A stretch of 64,000 bases of DNA. Source: Pseudomonas sp. UBA6562 (GTDB taxonomy: Bacteria; Pseudomonadota; Gammaproteobacteria; Pseudomonadales; Pseudomonadaceae). The notes beneath the pieces are model-generated. The model was not told the origin of the DNA, did not search any database, and worked only from the letters and a program-made list of their open reading frames with translations. The stretch lies in NCBI RefSeq assembly GCF_002434265.1, contig NZ_DJJS01000010.1:62001-126000 (forward strand). Reading direction: 5' to 3'. Shown in pieces: positions 41,493 through 52,238 of the stretch. The position numbers and the translations under genes were made by a program. The first letter of the stretch is position 1. Every line of letters begins with the position of its first letter.

Positions 41493-42308
41493 TCAAGCGG
41501 GCTCGGGCCCATAGGCGGGGTCTTCGGCCTGCAGGCGTTGCAGACGCTCCAGCGGCGATTGCCGATAGAACAACGCCAGTTGTCGGTAGACCTCGGGGTA
41601 GGCCTGCATGAGCAGGTCGGGCGCGCTGAAGAAGTATTCGCTGGTGACGGCGAAGAACTCGGCGGGGTTTTCGGCGGCGTAGGGGTCGATGGCGGTCTCG
41701 GCGTCGGGGTCGGCGTCGAGTTGGCGGTTGAGGTCGTCGAAGGCCGTCTGCATGGCGTTGGCCCAGTCGCCGACGACCATGCCGCGGTGCAGCGGCGGCA
41801 GGCCGTTGGCGTCGCCGTTGAGCATGTCGAGCTTGTGCGCCAGCTCGTGGACGACCAGGTTGTAGGCGTCCCAGCCACCGCCGGCGAGCACCCCCGGCCA
41901 GGCCATGATCACCGGCCCCTGCTGCCAGGCTTCGCCGCTGTGCTCGCCGTTCCACACGTGTTCCACGCCACTGCCGTCGCGGTGGCGCTGCGGGCTCTGG
42001 AAGTCGTCGGGGTAGAGGATCAGCTCGTGGAAACCCTGGTACCAGTCGTGCTCGCCCAGGTGCAGCAGCGGCAATTGCGCCTGGGCGGCGAGGAACAGGC
42101 GTTGGGCATCGTCGAGATCGACGCCCGGCAGCAGGGTCAGGTGCTTGTCGTGCAGGAACAATACGCTGGCTTCGCGCAGCCAGCGGTCTTCATCGGCACC
42201 GATGCCGTCGAGCATCGGCAGGCGTTCGCGCACCTGCTGCCACAGGGCCGCGTCCACCGGGTAGCGGGCCAGGGTGCGGCGTCGGCGCCAGGCGCTGAAC
42301 GACCACAT
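41493..42308 (-). CDS. mtfA: Zinc peptidase MtfA-like
   Basis: A 271-residue member of the MtfA (Mlc titration factor A) metallopeptidase family, related to the anthrax lethal factor fold. The zinc motif HELAHKLDML carries the HExxH pattern, with a third ligand probably the Glu in AVTSEYFF; PVIMAWPGVLAGGGWDAYNLVVHE is the conserved lead-in. In enterobacteria MtfA binds the sugar repressor Mlc; in Pseudomonas, where that link is not established, the target is unknown. Its stop lies 95 bases from ppa and its start 9 bases from the dedA stop, so it probably shares the dedA transcript. Confidence 0.9.
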   Translation of the reverse strand: MWSFSAWRRRRTLARYPVDAALWQQVRERLPMLDGIGADEDRWLREASVLFLHDKHLTLLPGVDLDDAQRLFLAAQAQLPLLHLGEHDWYQGFHELILYPDDFQSPQRHRDGSGVEHVWNGEHSGEAWQQGPVIMAWPGVLAGGGWDAYNLVVHELAHKLDMLNGDANGLPPLHRGMVVGDWANAMQTAFDDLNRQLDADPDAETAIDPYAAENPAEFFAVTSEYFFSAPDLLMQAYPEVYRQLALFYRQSPLERLQRLQAEDPAYGPEPA

Positions 42309-42317
42309 GGGCGCGCC

Positions 42318-42965
42318 TCAGTGGGCCTTGGCGGCGCGTCCGAAACGGCTGCGCAGCAGACCCAGGATCATCGGGATCAGCGATAGCAGGATGATGCCGA
42401 CCACCATCAGCGACAGGTGCTGCTTGATGAACGGCACGTTGCCGAAGAAGTAGCCCAGAGTCACCAGGCTGCCGACCCACAGCACCGAACCGGCCACGCT
42501 GAACGCCAGGAAGCGCACGTACTGCATGTGCGCGATGCCGGCCACGAAAGGCGCGAAGGTGCGCAGGATCGGCAGGAAACGCGCCAGGGTGACGGTCTTG
42601 CCGCCATGGCGGGCGTAGAACTCATGGGTTTTTTGCAGGTAGTCGCGGCGGAAGATCTTCGACGTGGGATTGCGGAACAACCGCTCGCCTGCCGTGCGGC
42701 CGATGACGTAGTTGGTGCTGTCGCCCAGGATCGCCGCCATGATCAGGAGGCCTGCGAGCAGCACCGGGTCCATGCCGCCGCCGGCAGCCACGGCGCCGGC
42801 GATGAACAGCAGCGAGTCGCCCGGCAGGAACGGCATCACCACCAGGCCCGTTTCGCAGAAGATCACCGCGAACAGGATGGCGTAGATCCACGGACCGTAG
42901 TTGGAGACCAGCACGTCGAGGTAGTAGTCGAGATGCAGAATGAGGTCCAGCGGATTGAATTCCAT
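42318..42965 (-). CDS. DedA family membrane protein
   Basis: A 215-residue DedA/VTT-fold inner-membrane protein; members are linked to lipid scrambling, undecaprenyl phosphate recycling and resistance to cationic compounds. Typical features are FCETGLVVMPFLPGDSLLFIAGAVAA, the GDSTNYVIGRTAG motif, RFLPILRTFAPFVAGIAHM with its key Arg residues, and several strongly hydrophobic segments. The ATG at 42965 has an AGGTG ribosome site; the GTG three codons earlier does not fit as well. A good -10 box lies about 117 bases upstream. Confidence 0.92.
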   Translation of the reverse strand: MEFNPLDLILHLDYYLDVLVSNYGPWIYAILFAVIFCETGLVVMPFLPGDSLLFIAGAVAAGGGMDPVLLAGLLIMAAILGDSTNYVIGRTAGERLFRNPTSKIFRRDYLQKTHEFYARHGGKTVTLARFLPILRTFAPFVAGIAHMQYVRFLAFSVAGSVLWVGSLVTLGYFFGNVPFIKQHLSLMVVGIILLSLIPMILGLLRSRFGRAAKAH

Positions 42966-43081
42966 GTACAGCACCTGTGTTCGGGTCCCGCGGCGACGGG
43001 CGAGCGACGACGGACTGCGCGCTGGTGGCGAGCGTCCTTGCCTGAGAGGGTGGGTAAAATTTCTTACGTGATAGGCACGGC

Positions 43082-43087
43082 ATTATA
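43082..43087 (-). promoter_or_regulatory. Likely -10 box of the dedA-mtfA unit
   Basis: The minus strand reads TATAAT here, facing dedA. The -35 hexamer is poorly conserved. The spacing to the start (about 117 bases) implies a leader. Confidence 0.45.
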
Positions 43088-43152
43088 CGGGCAACTTCGG
43101 AAAGTGCCCGTGGAGTTTGTAGCGGGGGATTACCGGGTACTTTTACCCTGCC

Positions 43153-44013
43153 TCAATCGCTGCCAAGCAGGAAATTCCCGGTTTTCTTATCGGCCGCCTC
43201 GTCGCCGATGCTCTGCACTTCGGCTTCGTCCTTGAGCGTGACCCCCGACAGCTGCCGCCGACACGCCTCGCGCATCAGGTACAGCAGACGGTGGGCGGCC
43301 ATGCCGTAGCTCAGGCCTTCCAGGCGCACGTTGGAGATGCAGTTGCGCGCCGCATCGGTCAGGCCGACGCGGGGCGCGTAGGTGAAGTACACCCCCAGGC
43401 TGTCGGGCGAGCTGAGCCCCGGTCGCTCGCCGATCAGCATCACCGTCATGCGCGCGCCGAGCAGTTGCCCCACTTCGTCGGCCACCGCCACCCGGCCCTG
43501 CTCGACCAGCACCACCGGCGCGCGGCGCCAGCCGTCGACCGCGGCCTGTTCGTCGAAACGCTTGAGCAGGGCGGCGCTGTGGCGGTGCACGGCCAGGGCC
43601 GACAAGCCATCGGCGATGACGATGGCCAGGTCGACGCCGCCCGGGTGTCGTTCGGCATGTTCGCGCAACCGGACAGCCGAATCCTCGGACAGACGTCGGC
43701 CGAGGTCGGGGCGTTGCAGGTATTCGTGGCGGTCGCTCGCTGCGCTGTGCAGCAGCAGGGTTTCGTGGCCAGCGCCGTGCAGTTGCTGGCTCAGGGCGTC
43801 GTGGTCGAACGGCAGGTGCACCGCGTCGCGTGCCTGGGCGTGGGCGAACTGGAAGTCGAGCTGGGCGGCGGTGGGCAGGCTGGTGCCGGTGCGGCCCAGG
43901 GCGATGCGCGCAGGCGTCAGGGTGCGCAGGGCAAGCCAGGGGTTGTCCAAGGCGGGAGCAGAGGTCGGGTCGCCGGCCGCGTCTGCGGCGGGTTCGAGCG
44001 TGGAACGGTCCAT
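43153..44013 (-). CDS. eutC: Ethanolamine ammonia-lyase small subunit
   Basis: A 286-residue EutC, the small subunit of the adenosylcobalamin-dependent lyase that turns ethanolamine into acetaldehyde and ammonia. Landmarks are LRTLTPARIALGRTGTSLPTAAQLDFQFAHAQARDAVH, VIADGLSALAVHRH, IGERPGLSSPDSLGVYFTYAP and NCISNVRLEGLSYGMAAHRL. The ATG at 44013 has a GAGAGG site. eutB ends 9 bases upstream. No carboxysome-like eut shell genes and no EutA reactivase are present, which is normal for pseudomonads. Confidence 0.96.
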   Translation of the reverse strand: MDRSTLEPAADAAGDPTSAPALDNPWLALRTLTPARIALGRTGTSLPTAAQLDFQFAHAQARDAVHLPFDHDALSQQLHGAGHETLLLHSAASDRHEYLQRPDLGRRLSEDSAVRLREHAERHPGGVDLAIVIADGLSALAVHRHSAALLKRFDEQAAVDGWRRAPVVLVEQGRVAVADEVGQLLGARMTVMLIGERPGLSSPDSLGVYFTYAPRVGLTDAARNCISNVRLEGLSYGMAAHRLLYLMREACRRQLSGVTLKDEAEVQSIGDEAADKKTGNFLLGSD

Positions 44014-44022
44014 GGTCACCTC

Positions 44023-45417
44023 TCAGGCCAGTTGCGCCAGCGCCTGGCGGAATGCCGGCGGCAGGTTGTCGCCGAAGCGCACCCGGCCATCGGCCTGGGT
44101 GAAGATCCCGGTGCGTTCGAGCCAGGCCTCGAATTCCGGCCCGGGCCGCAGCCCCAGGGTTTGCCGCGCGTAGAGCGCGTCGTGGAACGAGGTGGTCTGG
44201 TAGTTGAGCATGATGTCGTCCGAGCCCGGAATGCCCATGATGAAGTTGATCCCGGCCACGCCCAGCAGGGTCAGCAGGGTGTCCATGTCGTCCTGGTCGG
44301 CTTCGGCGTGGTTGGTGTAGCAGATGTCGCAGCCCATCGGCACGCCGAGCAGCTTGCCGCAGAAGTGGTCCTCCAGGCCGGCGCGGATGATCTGCTTGCC
44401 GTTGTACAGGTATTCCGGGCCGATGAAGCCGACCACGGTGTTGACCAGGAACGGCTTGAAATGCCGGGCCACGGCGTAGGCGCGGGTCTCGCAGGTCTGC
44501 TGGTCGACGCCATGGTGGGCGTTGGCCGACAACGCGCTGCCCTGGCCGGTCTCGAAGTACATGAGGTTCTGCCCGGCCGTGCCGCGCTTGAGCGACAGCC
44601 CCGCCTCGTAACCCTCCTGCAACACATTGAGGTTGACCCCGAAGCTGGCGTTGGCCGCCTCGGTGCCGGCGATGGACTGGAACACCAGGTCCAGCGGCAC
44701 GCCGCGGTTGATCGCCTCGATGGAGGTGGTGACGTGGGTGAGCACGCAGGCCTGGGTCGGAATCTGGTAGCGCTCGATCACCGCATCCAGCATCTCCAGC
44801 AAGGCGCAGATCGAGGCGGTGCTGTCGGTGGCCGGGTTGATGCCGATCATGGCGTCGCCGTTGCCGTACAGCAGGCCGTCGAGAATGCTCGCGGCGATGC
44901 CGGCCGGCTCGTCGGTGGGGTGGTTGGGTTGCAGGCGCGTCGACAGGCGCCCGCGCAGGCCCATGGTGCCGCGGAATGCGGTGACCACGCGGATCTTCTG
45001 CGCCACCAGAACCAGATCCTGCACGCGCATGATCTTTGACACCGCCGCCGCCATTTCCGGCGTCAGCCCCGGTGCCAAGGCGCGCAGGCTGTGCTCGTCG
45101 GCCGCCTCGCTGAGCAGCCAGTCGCGCAGGCCGCCCACGGTCAGGTGGCCGACCGGGGCGAAGGCCTCGGCGTCATGGCTGTCGACGATCAGCCGGGTGA
45201 CTTCGTCATCTTCGTAGGGAATCAACGCTTCGTTGAGGAATTCGCGCAGCGGGATGTCTGCCAGGGCCATCTGCGCCGCGACGCGCTCGCCGTCGTTGCC
45301 CGCCGCCACCCCGGCCAGGACGTCGCCCGAGCGCGCCGGGCTGGCCTTGGCCATCACCTCTTTGAGGCTGTCGAAGCGGTAGAGCAGGTGGCCGATGCTG
45401 TGTACGTAACGTGCCAT
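44023..45417 (-). CDS. eutB: Ethanolamine ammonia-lyase large subunit
   Basis: A 464-residue TIM-barrel catalytic subunit. Typical regions are the N-terminal MARYVHSIGHLLYRFDSLKEVMAKASPARSGD-type start (seen in parts), GLRGRLSTRLQPNHPTD, DGLLYGNGDAMIGINPATDS, FETGQGSALSANAHHGVDQQ, IGPEYLYNGKQIIRAGLEDHF, CDICYTNHAEADQDDMD and NFIMGIPGSDDIMLNYQ. It needs adenosylcobalamin, so ethanolamine use depends on B12 supply. It lies between the permease gene (48 bases upstream) and eutC in one operon. Confidence 0.97.
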   Translation of the reverse strand: MARYVHSIGHLLYRFDSLKEVMAKASPARSGDVLAGVAAGNDGERVAAQMALADIPLREFLNEALIPYEDDEVTRLIVDSHDAEAFAPVGHLTVGGLRDWLLSEAADEHSLRALAPGLTPEMAAAVSKIMRVQDLVLVAQKIRVVTAFRGTMGLRGRLSTRLQPNHPTDEPAGIAASILDGLLYGNGDAMIGINPATDSTASICALLEMLDAVIERYQIPTQACVLTHVTTSIEAINRGVPLDLVFQSIAGTEAANASFGVNLNVLQEGYEAGLSLKRGTAGQNLMYFETGQGSALSANAHHGVDQQTCETRAYAVARHFKPFLVNTVVGFIGPEYLYNGKQIIRAGLEDHFCGKLLGVPMGCDICYTNHAEADQDDMDTLLTLLGVAGINFIMGIPGSDDIMLNYQTTSFHDALYARQTLGLRPGPEFEAWLERTGIFTQADGRVRFGDNLPPAFRQALAQLA

Positions 45418-45465
45418 AGGGGTTCTCCAGAGCGCCGCAGGGTTAGCTGCGGCGCGGCTCGGCGA

Positions 45466-46914
45466 TCAGTGCAGGGCCTCTTCGGCGTCCTGGATCGCGG
45501 CGAATTCTTCTTCCGGGGTGCCCGCCACCAGGTGGTGGCGGCTGTAGAAGGCGAAGTAGGCGATCAATACGCCATAGATCACGGCGGCGCCGATCACCAC
45601 CCGCGGATCGACCAAGAACCCCGCCACTACGGCGATGCAGGCCAGTACCAGGGCCACGCCCGAAGTGAAGATGCCACCGGGCGTGCGGTACGGGCGGGCC
45701 ATCTTCGGCCGGCGGATGCGCAGGGTGATGTGCGCGGCCATCATCAGTACGTACGACAGCGTAGCGCCGAACACCGCCACCAGGATCAGCAGGTCGCCCT
45801 GGTCGGTCAGCGACAGGGCGAAGCCCACCAGGCCAGGAATCACCAGGGCCAGCACCGGGGCCTTGCTCTTGTTGGTCTGCGACAGCTTGCGCGGTAGGTA
45901 GCCGGCGCGCGACAAGGCGAAGATCTGCCGCGAATAGGCGTAGATGATCGAGAAGAAGCTAGCGATCAGACCGGCCAGGCCCACCAGGTTGACGAAGGCG
46001 CCCATCCAGGTCGAGCCGCCGTAGGCCTTGGCCAGGGCTTCGACCAGCGGGTTGCCCGAGGCCTTGAGCGCTTCGGAGCCGGCCGCGCCTGGGCCGATGA
46101 TGAGGATTAGCAGGGCGAAGGCCAGCAGCACCAACATCGCGCCGATCAGCCCGCGGGGCAGGTCGCGTTTGGGGTTCTTGGTTTCTTCAGCGGCCAGCGG
46201 CACGCCCTCGACCGCCAGGAAGAACCAGATCGCATAGGGAATCGCCGCCCACACGCCGACGTAGCCCAGGGGCAGGAAGCTGCTGGCACCGACGGCGTCG
46301 GTCGGGGCGATGTCGAACAGGTTGGCTGCATCAAAATGGGGCACCATGCTCACCAGGAACACCAGCAGGGCGATCGCGGCCACGGCGGTGATGGCGAACA
46401 TCAGCTTCAAGGCCTCGCCCACCCCCAGGATGTGGATGCCGATGAAGACGATGTAGAAGGCCAGGTAGATCATCCAGCCGCCGATGCCGAACAGCGACTC
46501 GCAATAGGCGCCGATGAACACCGCGATGGCGGCGGGGGCGATGGAGTATTCGATGAGGATCGCCGTGCCGGTGAGGAAGCCGCCCCAGGGGCCGAAGGCG
46601 CTGCGGGCAAACCCGTAGCCGCCGCCGGCGGTAGGGATCATCGAGGACAGCTCGGCCAGCGAGAAGCACATGCACAGGTACATCGTCGCCATCAGCAGGG
46701 TGGCCAGGAACATGCCGCCCCAGCCGCCCTGGGCCAGGCCGAAGTTCCAGCCGGCGTAGTCGCCGGAGATGACGTACGCCACCCCCAGGCCCACCAGCAG
46801 GACCCAGCCGGCGGCGCCTTTTTTCAGTTCGCGTTGCTGGAAATAGTCGGAGCCGACGTTCTCGAAGTCGACCGAAGGATTGGCCGGCGCAGAGCCGGAG
46901 TGATCGCTTGGCAT
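45466..46914 (-). CDS. eat: Ethanolamine permease
   Basis: A 482-residue amino acid/polyamine/organocation transporter with 12 predicted helices that brings ethanolamine across the inner membrane. The first helix pair (GWVLLVGLGVAYVISGDYAGWNFGLAQGGWGG), PTAGGGYGFARSAFGPWGGF, EGVPLAAEETKNPKRDLPRG and SIIYAYSRQIFALSRAGYLPR are typical of Eat proteins. The ATG at 46914 is chosen because CAGGTG sits six bases before it; a GTG at 46923 is also in frame. A strong sigma54 promoter match is found about 65 bases upstream, and eutB and eutC follow. Confidence 0.93.
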   Translation of the reverse strand: MPSDHSGSAPANPSVDFENVGSDYFQQRELKKGAAGWVLLVGLGVAYVISGDYAGWNFGLAQGGWGGMFLATLLMATMYLCMCFSLAELSSMIPTAGGGYGFARSAFGPWGGFLTGTAILIEYSIAPAAIAVFIGAYCESLFGIGGWMIYLAFYIVFIGIHILGVGEALKLMFAITAVAAIALLVFLVSMVPHFDAANLFDIAPTDAVGASSFLPLGYVGVWAAIPYAIWFFLAVEGVPLAAEETKNPKRDLPRGLIGAMLVLLAFALLILIIGPGAAGSEALKASGNPLVEALAKAYGGSTWMGAFVNLVGLAGLIASFFSIIYAYSRQIFALSRAGYLPRKLSQTNKSKAPVLALVIPGLVGFALSLTDQGDLLILVAVFGATLSYVLMMAAHITLRIRRPKMARPYRTPGGIFTSGVALVLACIAVVAGFLVDPRVVIGAAVIYGVLIAYFAFYSRHHLVAGTPEEEFAAIQDAEEALH

Positions 46915-46976
46915 AGTGTTCACCTGTTGTTTTTTTGGTTGGCCGCTGAAACGGTCGGCCGTGTGGTGATGTGCGT

Positions 46977-46992
46977 TGCAGGAAGCGAGCCA
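46977..46992 (-). promoter_or_regulatory. Sigma54 promoter of eat-eutBC
   Basis: The minus strand reads TGGCTCGCTTCCTGCA, matching the sigma54 consensus TGGCACG-N4-TTGCA with the invariant GG and GC ten bases apart. It faces eat and is about 65 bases from its start. A sigma54 activator gene is in the same locus. Confidence 0.75.
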
Positions 46993-47055
46993 GAGCGGTT
47001 GCGGTGGATTGCGGTCTGGCTTGGAAGAGGGTTGTCGGGGGATCGGTAGTGGAGC

Positions 47056-47092
47056 TTTCGCGGGCGAAGCGGTGTTCGATTCGCCCGCGAAA
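47056..47092 (-). terminator. Hairpin downstream of the aldehyde dehydrogenase
   Basis: A perfect 12-bp stem (TTTCGCGGGCGA with TCGCCCGCGAAA, 13-base loop) begins 12 bases past the dehydrogenase stop and separates it from eat. The minus-strand 3' arm ends in A/T-rich sequence but has no long U-run. Confidence 0.65.
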
Positions 47093-47103
47093 CGTTCAGC
47101 CGA

Positions 47104-48624
<1,521 letters not shown>

Positions 48625-48673
48625 GGTGTGTCTCCTGATCGATTTATGTTTGTTGAGGAGTGGCAAAGCGTAG

Positions 48674-48689
48674 AGCAAAGGTCGGGCCA
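48674..48689 (-). promoter_or_regulatory. Sigma54 promoter of the aldehyde dehydrogenase
   Basis: The minus strand reads TGGCCCGACCTTTGCT, one mismatch from the core TGGCACG-N4-TTGCT, with GG and GC ten bases apart, 50 bases before the start. It lies in the intergenic region shared with the divergent sigma54 activator. Confidence 0.82.
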
Positions 48690-48890
48690 GTGCCTGCCAG
48701 CCCAGGCGATGCGCGGGTTTGCGGAAAATTGAATAGGGCCGACGCCAAGACGACGTAACGCAGGTGGCACGTTCGCCGTGACGTTTTGTACCGGTTTTGG
48801 CGCGTTGCACGTGACTGCGCCGCACGCCCCATTGCAAAGCCCCGGTCGCTGGGCGATGCTCGGGGAAATCCTTCTGTGCAGAAACACGCG

Positions 48891-50822
48891 ATGAACAGCC
48901 GCTCGTTCAGCCGTCATGCCCGCCAAGTGCTCACCGTCGCCAACGGTCAACCCATCGGTGCAGGCAGCGACCCGTCGATCGCCCGCTCCTGGTTGCGCTG
49001 CCTGGAGGACTACCACCTCGACCCGGCCCTGGCCCAGGCGCCCGCCGTGCTCGAACATGCCCACGTGCAGCAGGGCCGCCAGCGCCTGGGCCAGGTGCTG
49101 GAAATCGCCGGTACGGAAATGCACAGCTTGCACCAGCAACTCAGCGGCGCCGGGCACGCGGTGCTGCTCACCGACGCCCAGGGCATCATCCTGAATTGCC
49201 TGACCGCGCCCACCGAACAGCGCATCTTCGAGCGCGCCGGGCTGTGGCTGGGCGCCGACTGGAGCGAGGCGCGCGAAGGCACCAACGGCATCGGCACCTG
49301 CCTGGTCGAGCGCCAGCCGCTGACCATCCACCAGGACGAACACTTCCGCGGGCGGCACACGGGGCTGACCTGCTCGTCGAGCCCGGTGTTCGACCCCCAG
49401 GGCGACTTGCTGGCTGTGCTCGACGTTTCTTCGGCGCGCACCGACGTGTCGCGGCAGAGCCAGTTCCACACCATGGCGCTGGTCAACCTGTCGGCCAAGG
49501 TCATCGAGCGCTGCTATTTCCTGCGCCAGTTCGAGCACCTGTGGCTGCTGCGTTTTCATGTGCAGGCCGAATCGGTGGGCCTGTTCAGCGAAGGGTTGCT
49601 GGCGATCGACGGCGACGGCCGCATCCAGGCGGTCAACCAGGGTGCGCTGAACCTGATCGGTGCGCCGCGCAGCGGGTTGCTGGGGCAGTCGGTGGAGCGT
49701 TTCTTCGCCTGCCGCCTGGACGACCTGCTGGCCCGCGCCGCGCCCCAGGGCAGCGCGGTGTGGCCGCTGACCACCCACCAGGGCCGGGCCATGTTCGCCA
49801 GCCTGCGCGGCCAGCCACCACGGCCGGTGTGGACGGTGCCGGCCAGTGCGCCGCCTGCGCGCAAGCCCGCTGTGCAGGGCTGCTGGGTCGACCCGGCCTT
49901 GCAGGACGACTTCCGCCGCGCCGTGCGCGTGTTCCAGCGCGACGTGCCGCTGCTGCTGTGCGGCGAAACCGGCTGCGGCAAGGAAGCCTTCGCCCAGGCC
50001 GTGCACCAGGCCAGCGACCGCCAGGGCCGGCCGTTCGTGGCGATCAACTGTGCGTCGATCCCGGAAAGCCTGATCGAGAGCGAGCTGTTCGGCTATCGCG
50101 GCGGCAGCTTCACCGGCGCGCGCAAGGAAGGCATGCGCGGCAAGCTGTTGCAGGCCGACGGCGGCACCTTGCTGCTGGACGAGATCGGCGACATGCCGCT
50201 GGCACTGCAAACCCGGCTGCTGCGCGTGCTGGAAGACCGCCAGGTGGTGCCCATCGGCGGCGAGCCGCGGCGCGTCGATATCCGCATCATCAGCGCCACC
50301 CACCGCCATTTGCTGGAGCGGGTCGAGCAGGGCAGTTTTCGGGAAGACCTGTATTACCGCCTCAACGGTCTGGAAATCGCCCTGCCGGCCGTGCGCGAGC
50401 GCAGCGACCGAGGTGCGCTGCTGGACACGTTGCTGGCCACTGAAGCCGCGGGGCAGGTCACCGTCCTGGAGCCGGCCGCGCGCCAGGCGCTGCTCGACTT
50501 CGCCTGGCCGGGCAACGTGCGGCAGATGAAGAACGTGCTGCGCGCCGTGGTCGCCTTGAGCGAGCAGGGGCGCATCACCCTGGCCGATCTGCCGGCCGCA
50601 GTGCGCGGTGGCACAGGCAGCATCGCCTCAGCGCCGGCTGCGCCGAGCGAGCGACCGCCGCCTGCTCTGGGCGACGAACTGGACCTCGCCGAACGCAACG
50701 CGCTGCTCGACCTGCTGCAAGCCCGGCGCTGGCATCTGACCCAGGTCGCCGAGCACTTGGGCATCAGCCGCAACACCCTGTACCGCAAGCTGCGTAAGCA
50801 CGGCATCCGCCGCGCCGACTGA
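48891..50822 (+). CDS. eatR: Sigma54-dependent activator of ethanolamine/aldehyde genes (AcoR type)
   Basis: A 643-residue enhancer-binding protein: an N-terminal GAF-like sensor (about 50-210; ILNCLTAPTEQRIFERAGLWLG, GTNGIGTCLVERQPLTIH), a PAS-like region (about 220-300), a central AAA domain with Walker A GETGCGKEAFAQ, the sigma54-contact loop GSFTGA (a common variant of GAFTGA), Walker B GGTLLLDEIGDM, and a C-terminal Fis-type helix-turn-helix (HLGISRNTLYRKLRKHG). The ATG at 48891 follows GAAACACGCG; no strong ribosome site is seen. It is divergent from the dehydrogenase and probably drives both sigma54 promoters, sensing ethanolamine or acetaldehyde (inference). Confidence 0.9.
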   Translation: MNSRSFSRHARQVLTVANGQPIGAGSDPSIARSWLRCLEDYHLDPALAQAPAVLEHAHVQQGRQRLGQVLEIAGTEMHSLHQQLSGAGHAVLLTDAQGIILNCLTAPTEQRIFERAGLWLGADWSEAREGTNGIGTCLVERQPLTIHQDEHFRGRHTGLTCSSSPVFDPQGDLLAVLDVSSARTDVSRQSQFHTMALVNLSAKVIERCYFLRQFEHLWLLRFHVQAESVGLFSEGLLAIDGDGRIQAVNQGALNLIGAPRSGLLGQSVERFFACRLDDLLARAAPQGSAVWPLTTHQGRAMFASLRGQPPRPVWTVPASAPPARKPAVQGCWVDPALQDDFRRAVRVFQRDVPLLLCGETGCGKEAFAQAVHQASDRQGRPFVAINCASIPESLIESELFGYRGGSFTGARKEGMRGKLLQADGGTLLLDEIGDMPLALQTRLLRVLEDRQVVPIGGEPRRVDIRIISATHRHLLERVEQGSFREDLYYRLNGLEIALPAVRERSDRGALLDTLLATEAAGQVTVLEPAARQALLDFAWPGNVRQMKNVLRAVVALSEQGRITLADLPAAVRGGTGSIASAPAAPSERPPPALGDELDLAERNALLDLLQARRWHLTQVAEHLGISRNTLYRKLRKHGIRRAD

Positions 50823-50888
50823 GCGAAACAGCGGGTGCGCTTTGCCTAGGGCTGGGCTACCCTGCCTCGACGTTTTGCGAGGTCGATC

Positions 50889-52238
50889 ATGCACATTCAT
50901 ATTCTCGGTATTTGCGGCACTTTCATGGGCTCCCTGGCGGTACTGGCCAAGGCGCTCGGGCACCGGGTCACCGGCTCCGATGCCAACGTCTATCCGCCGA
51001 TGAGCACCCAGCTCCAAGCCCAAGGCATCGAGCTGACCCAGGGCTACGACCCGGCGCAGCTGCAACCGGCGCCAGACCTGGTGGTGATCGGCAACGCCAT
51101 GTCGCGCGGCAACCCGGCGGTGGAGTACGTGCTGAACAAGGGCCTGCCCTACGTGTCGGGGCCGCAGTGGCTGGCCGACCACGTGCTGCAAGGGCGCTGG
51201 GTGCTGGCAGTGGCCGGCACCCACGGCAAGACCACCACCAGCAGCATGCTGGCCTGGGTCCTGGAACATGCCGGCATGAGCCCGGGCTTCCTGATCGGCG
51301 GCGTGCCGCAGAACTTCTCGGTGTCGGCGCGCCTGGGCGATACACCCTTCTTCGTGGTCGAGGCCGACGAGTACGACAGCGCCTTCTTCGACAAGCGCTC
51401 CAAGTTCGTGCACTACCACCCGCGCACCGCGATCCTCAACAACCTGGAATTCGACCACGCCGACATCTTTCCCGATCTGCAAGCCATCGAGCGGCAGTTC
51501 CACCACCTGGTGCGCACCATCCCCAGCGAAGGCCTGGTCATCCATCCGACCCGCGAGCAAGCGCTGGCGCGGGTGATCGACATGGGTTGCTGGACGCCGG
51601 TGCAGACCACCGGCGAAGGCGGCCAGTGGCAGGCGCGCCTGCTCAGCGCCGACGGTTCGCGCTTCGAAGTGCTGTTCGACGGCCAGGTACAAGGCACCGT
51701 GCAATGGCCACTGACCGGCCGGCATAACGTCGACAATGCGCTGGCCACCTTGGCTGCCGCACGCCACGTGGGCGTGGCGCCGGCCTTGGGCATCGAAGGC
51801 TTGAGCGCCTTCAAGAACGTCAAACGGCGCATGGAAACCATCGCCGAGGTACAGGGCGTCACCATCTATGACGACTTCGCCCACCACCCCACGGCCATCG
51901 CCACCACCCTCGACGGCCTGCGCAAACGGGTTGGCGAGGCGCCGGTCATTGCCATCATCGAGCCGCGTTCCAACTCCATGAAGCTCGGCGCGCACCGCGA
52001 CGGCCTGCCGGAAAGCGTCGTCGATGCCGACCAGGTGATCTGGTACGCCCCGGCCAACCTCGGCTGGGACCTGGCCGCCACCGCCGCCGAATGTCGCGTG
52101 CCTTCGGTGGTGGCCGACAGCCTCGAAGCGATCATCGAGCAGGTCAAGGGCCAGGCCCGCCCCGGCACCCACGTGGTGATCATGAGCAACGGCGGCTTCG
52201 GCGGCCTGCACCTGAAACTCGCCGAGGCCCTGCGATGA
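50889..52238 (+). CDS. mpl: Murein peptide ligase
   Basis: Mpl joins the recycled tripeptide L-Ala-D-Glu-meso-diaminopimelate to UDP-N-acetylmuramate, using ATP, in peptidoglycan recycling. The 449 residues show the Mur ligase plan: MHIHILGICGTFMGSLAVLAKALGH, the ATP loop AVAGTHGKTTTSSMLAW, NNLEFDHADIFPD, WPLTGRHNVDNALA and the C-terminal IYDDFAHHPTAIATTL. Mpl is distinguished from MurC by the GICGTFMG start. It overlaps ubiX by four bases. Confidence 0.96.
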   Translation: MHIHILGICGTFMGSLAVLAKALGHRVTGSDANVYPPMSTQLQAQGIELTQGYDPAQLQPAPDLVVIGNAMSRGNPAVEYVLNKGLPYVSGPQWLADHVLQGRWVLAVAGTHGKTTTSSMLAWVLEHAGMSPGFLIGGVPQNFSVSARLGDTPFFVVEADEYDSAFFDKRSKFVHYHPRTAILNNLEFDHADIFPDLQAIERQFHHLVRTIPSEGLVIHPTREQALARVIDMGCWTPVQTTGEGGQWQARLLSADGSRFEVLFDGQVQGTVQWPLTGRHNVDNALATLAAARHVGVAPALGIEGLSAFKNVKRRMETIAEVQGVTIYDDFAHHPTAIATTLDGLRKRVGEAPVIAIIEPRSNSMKLGAHRDGLPESVVDADQVIWYAPANLGWDLAATAAECRVPSVVADSLEAIIEQVKGQARPGTHVVIMSNGGFGGLHLKLAEALR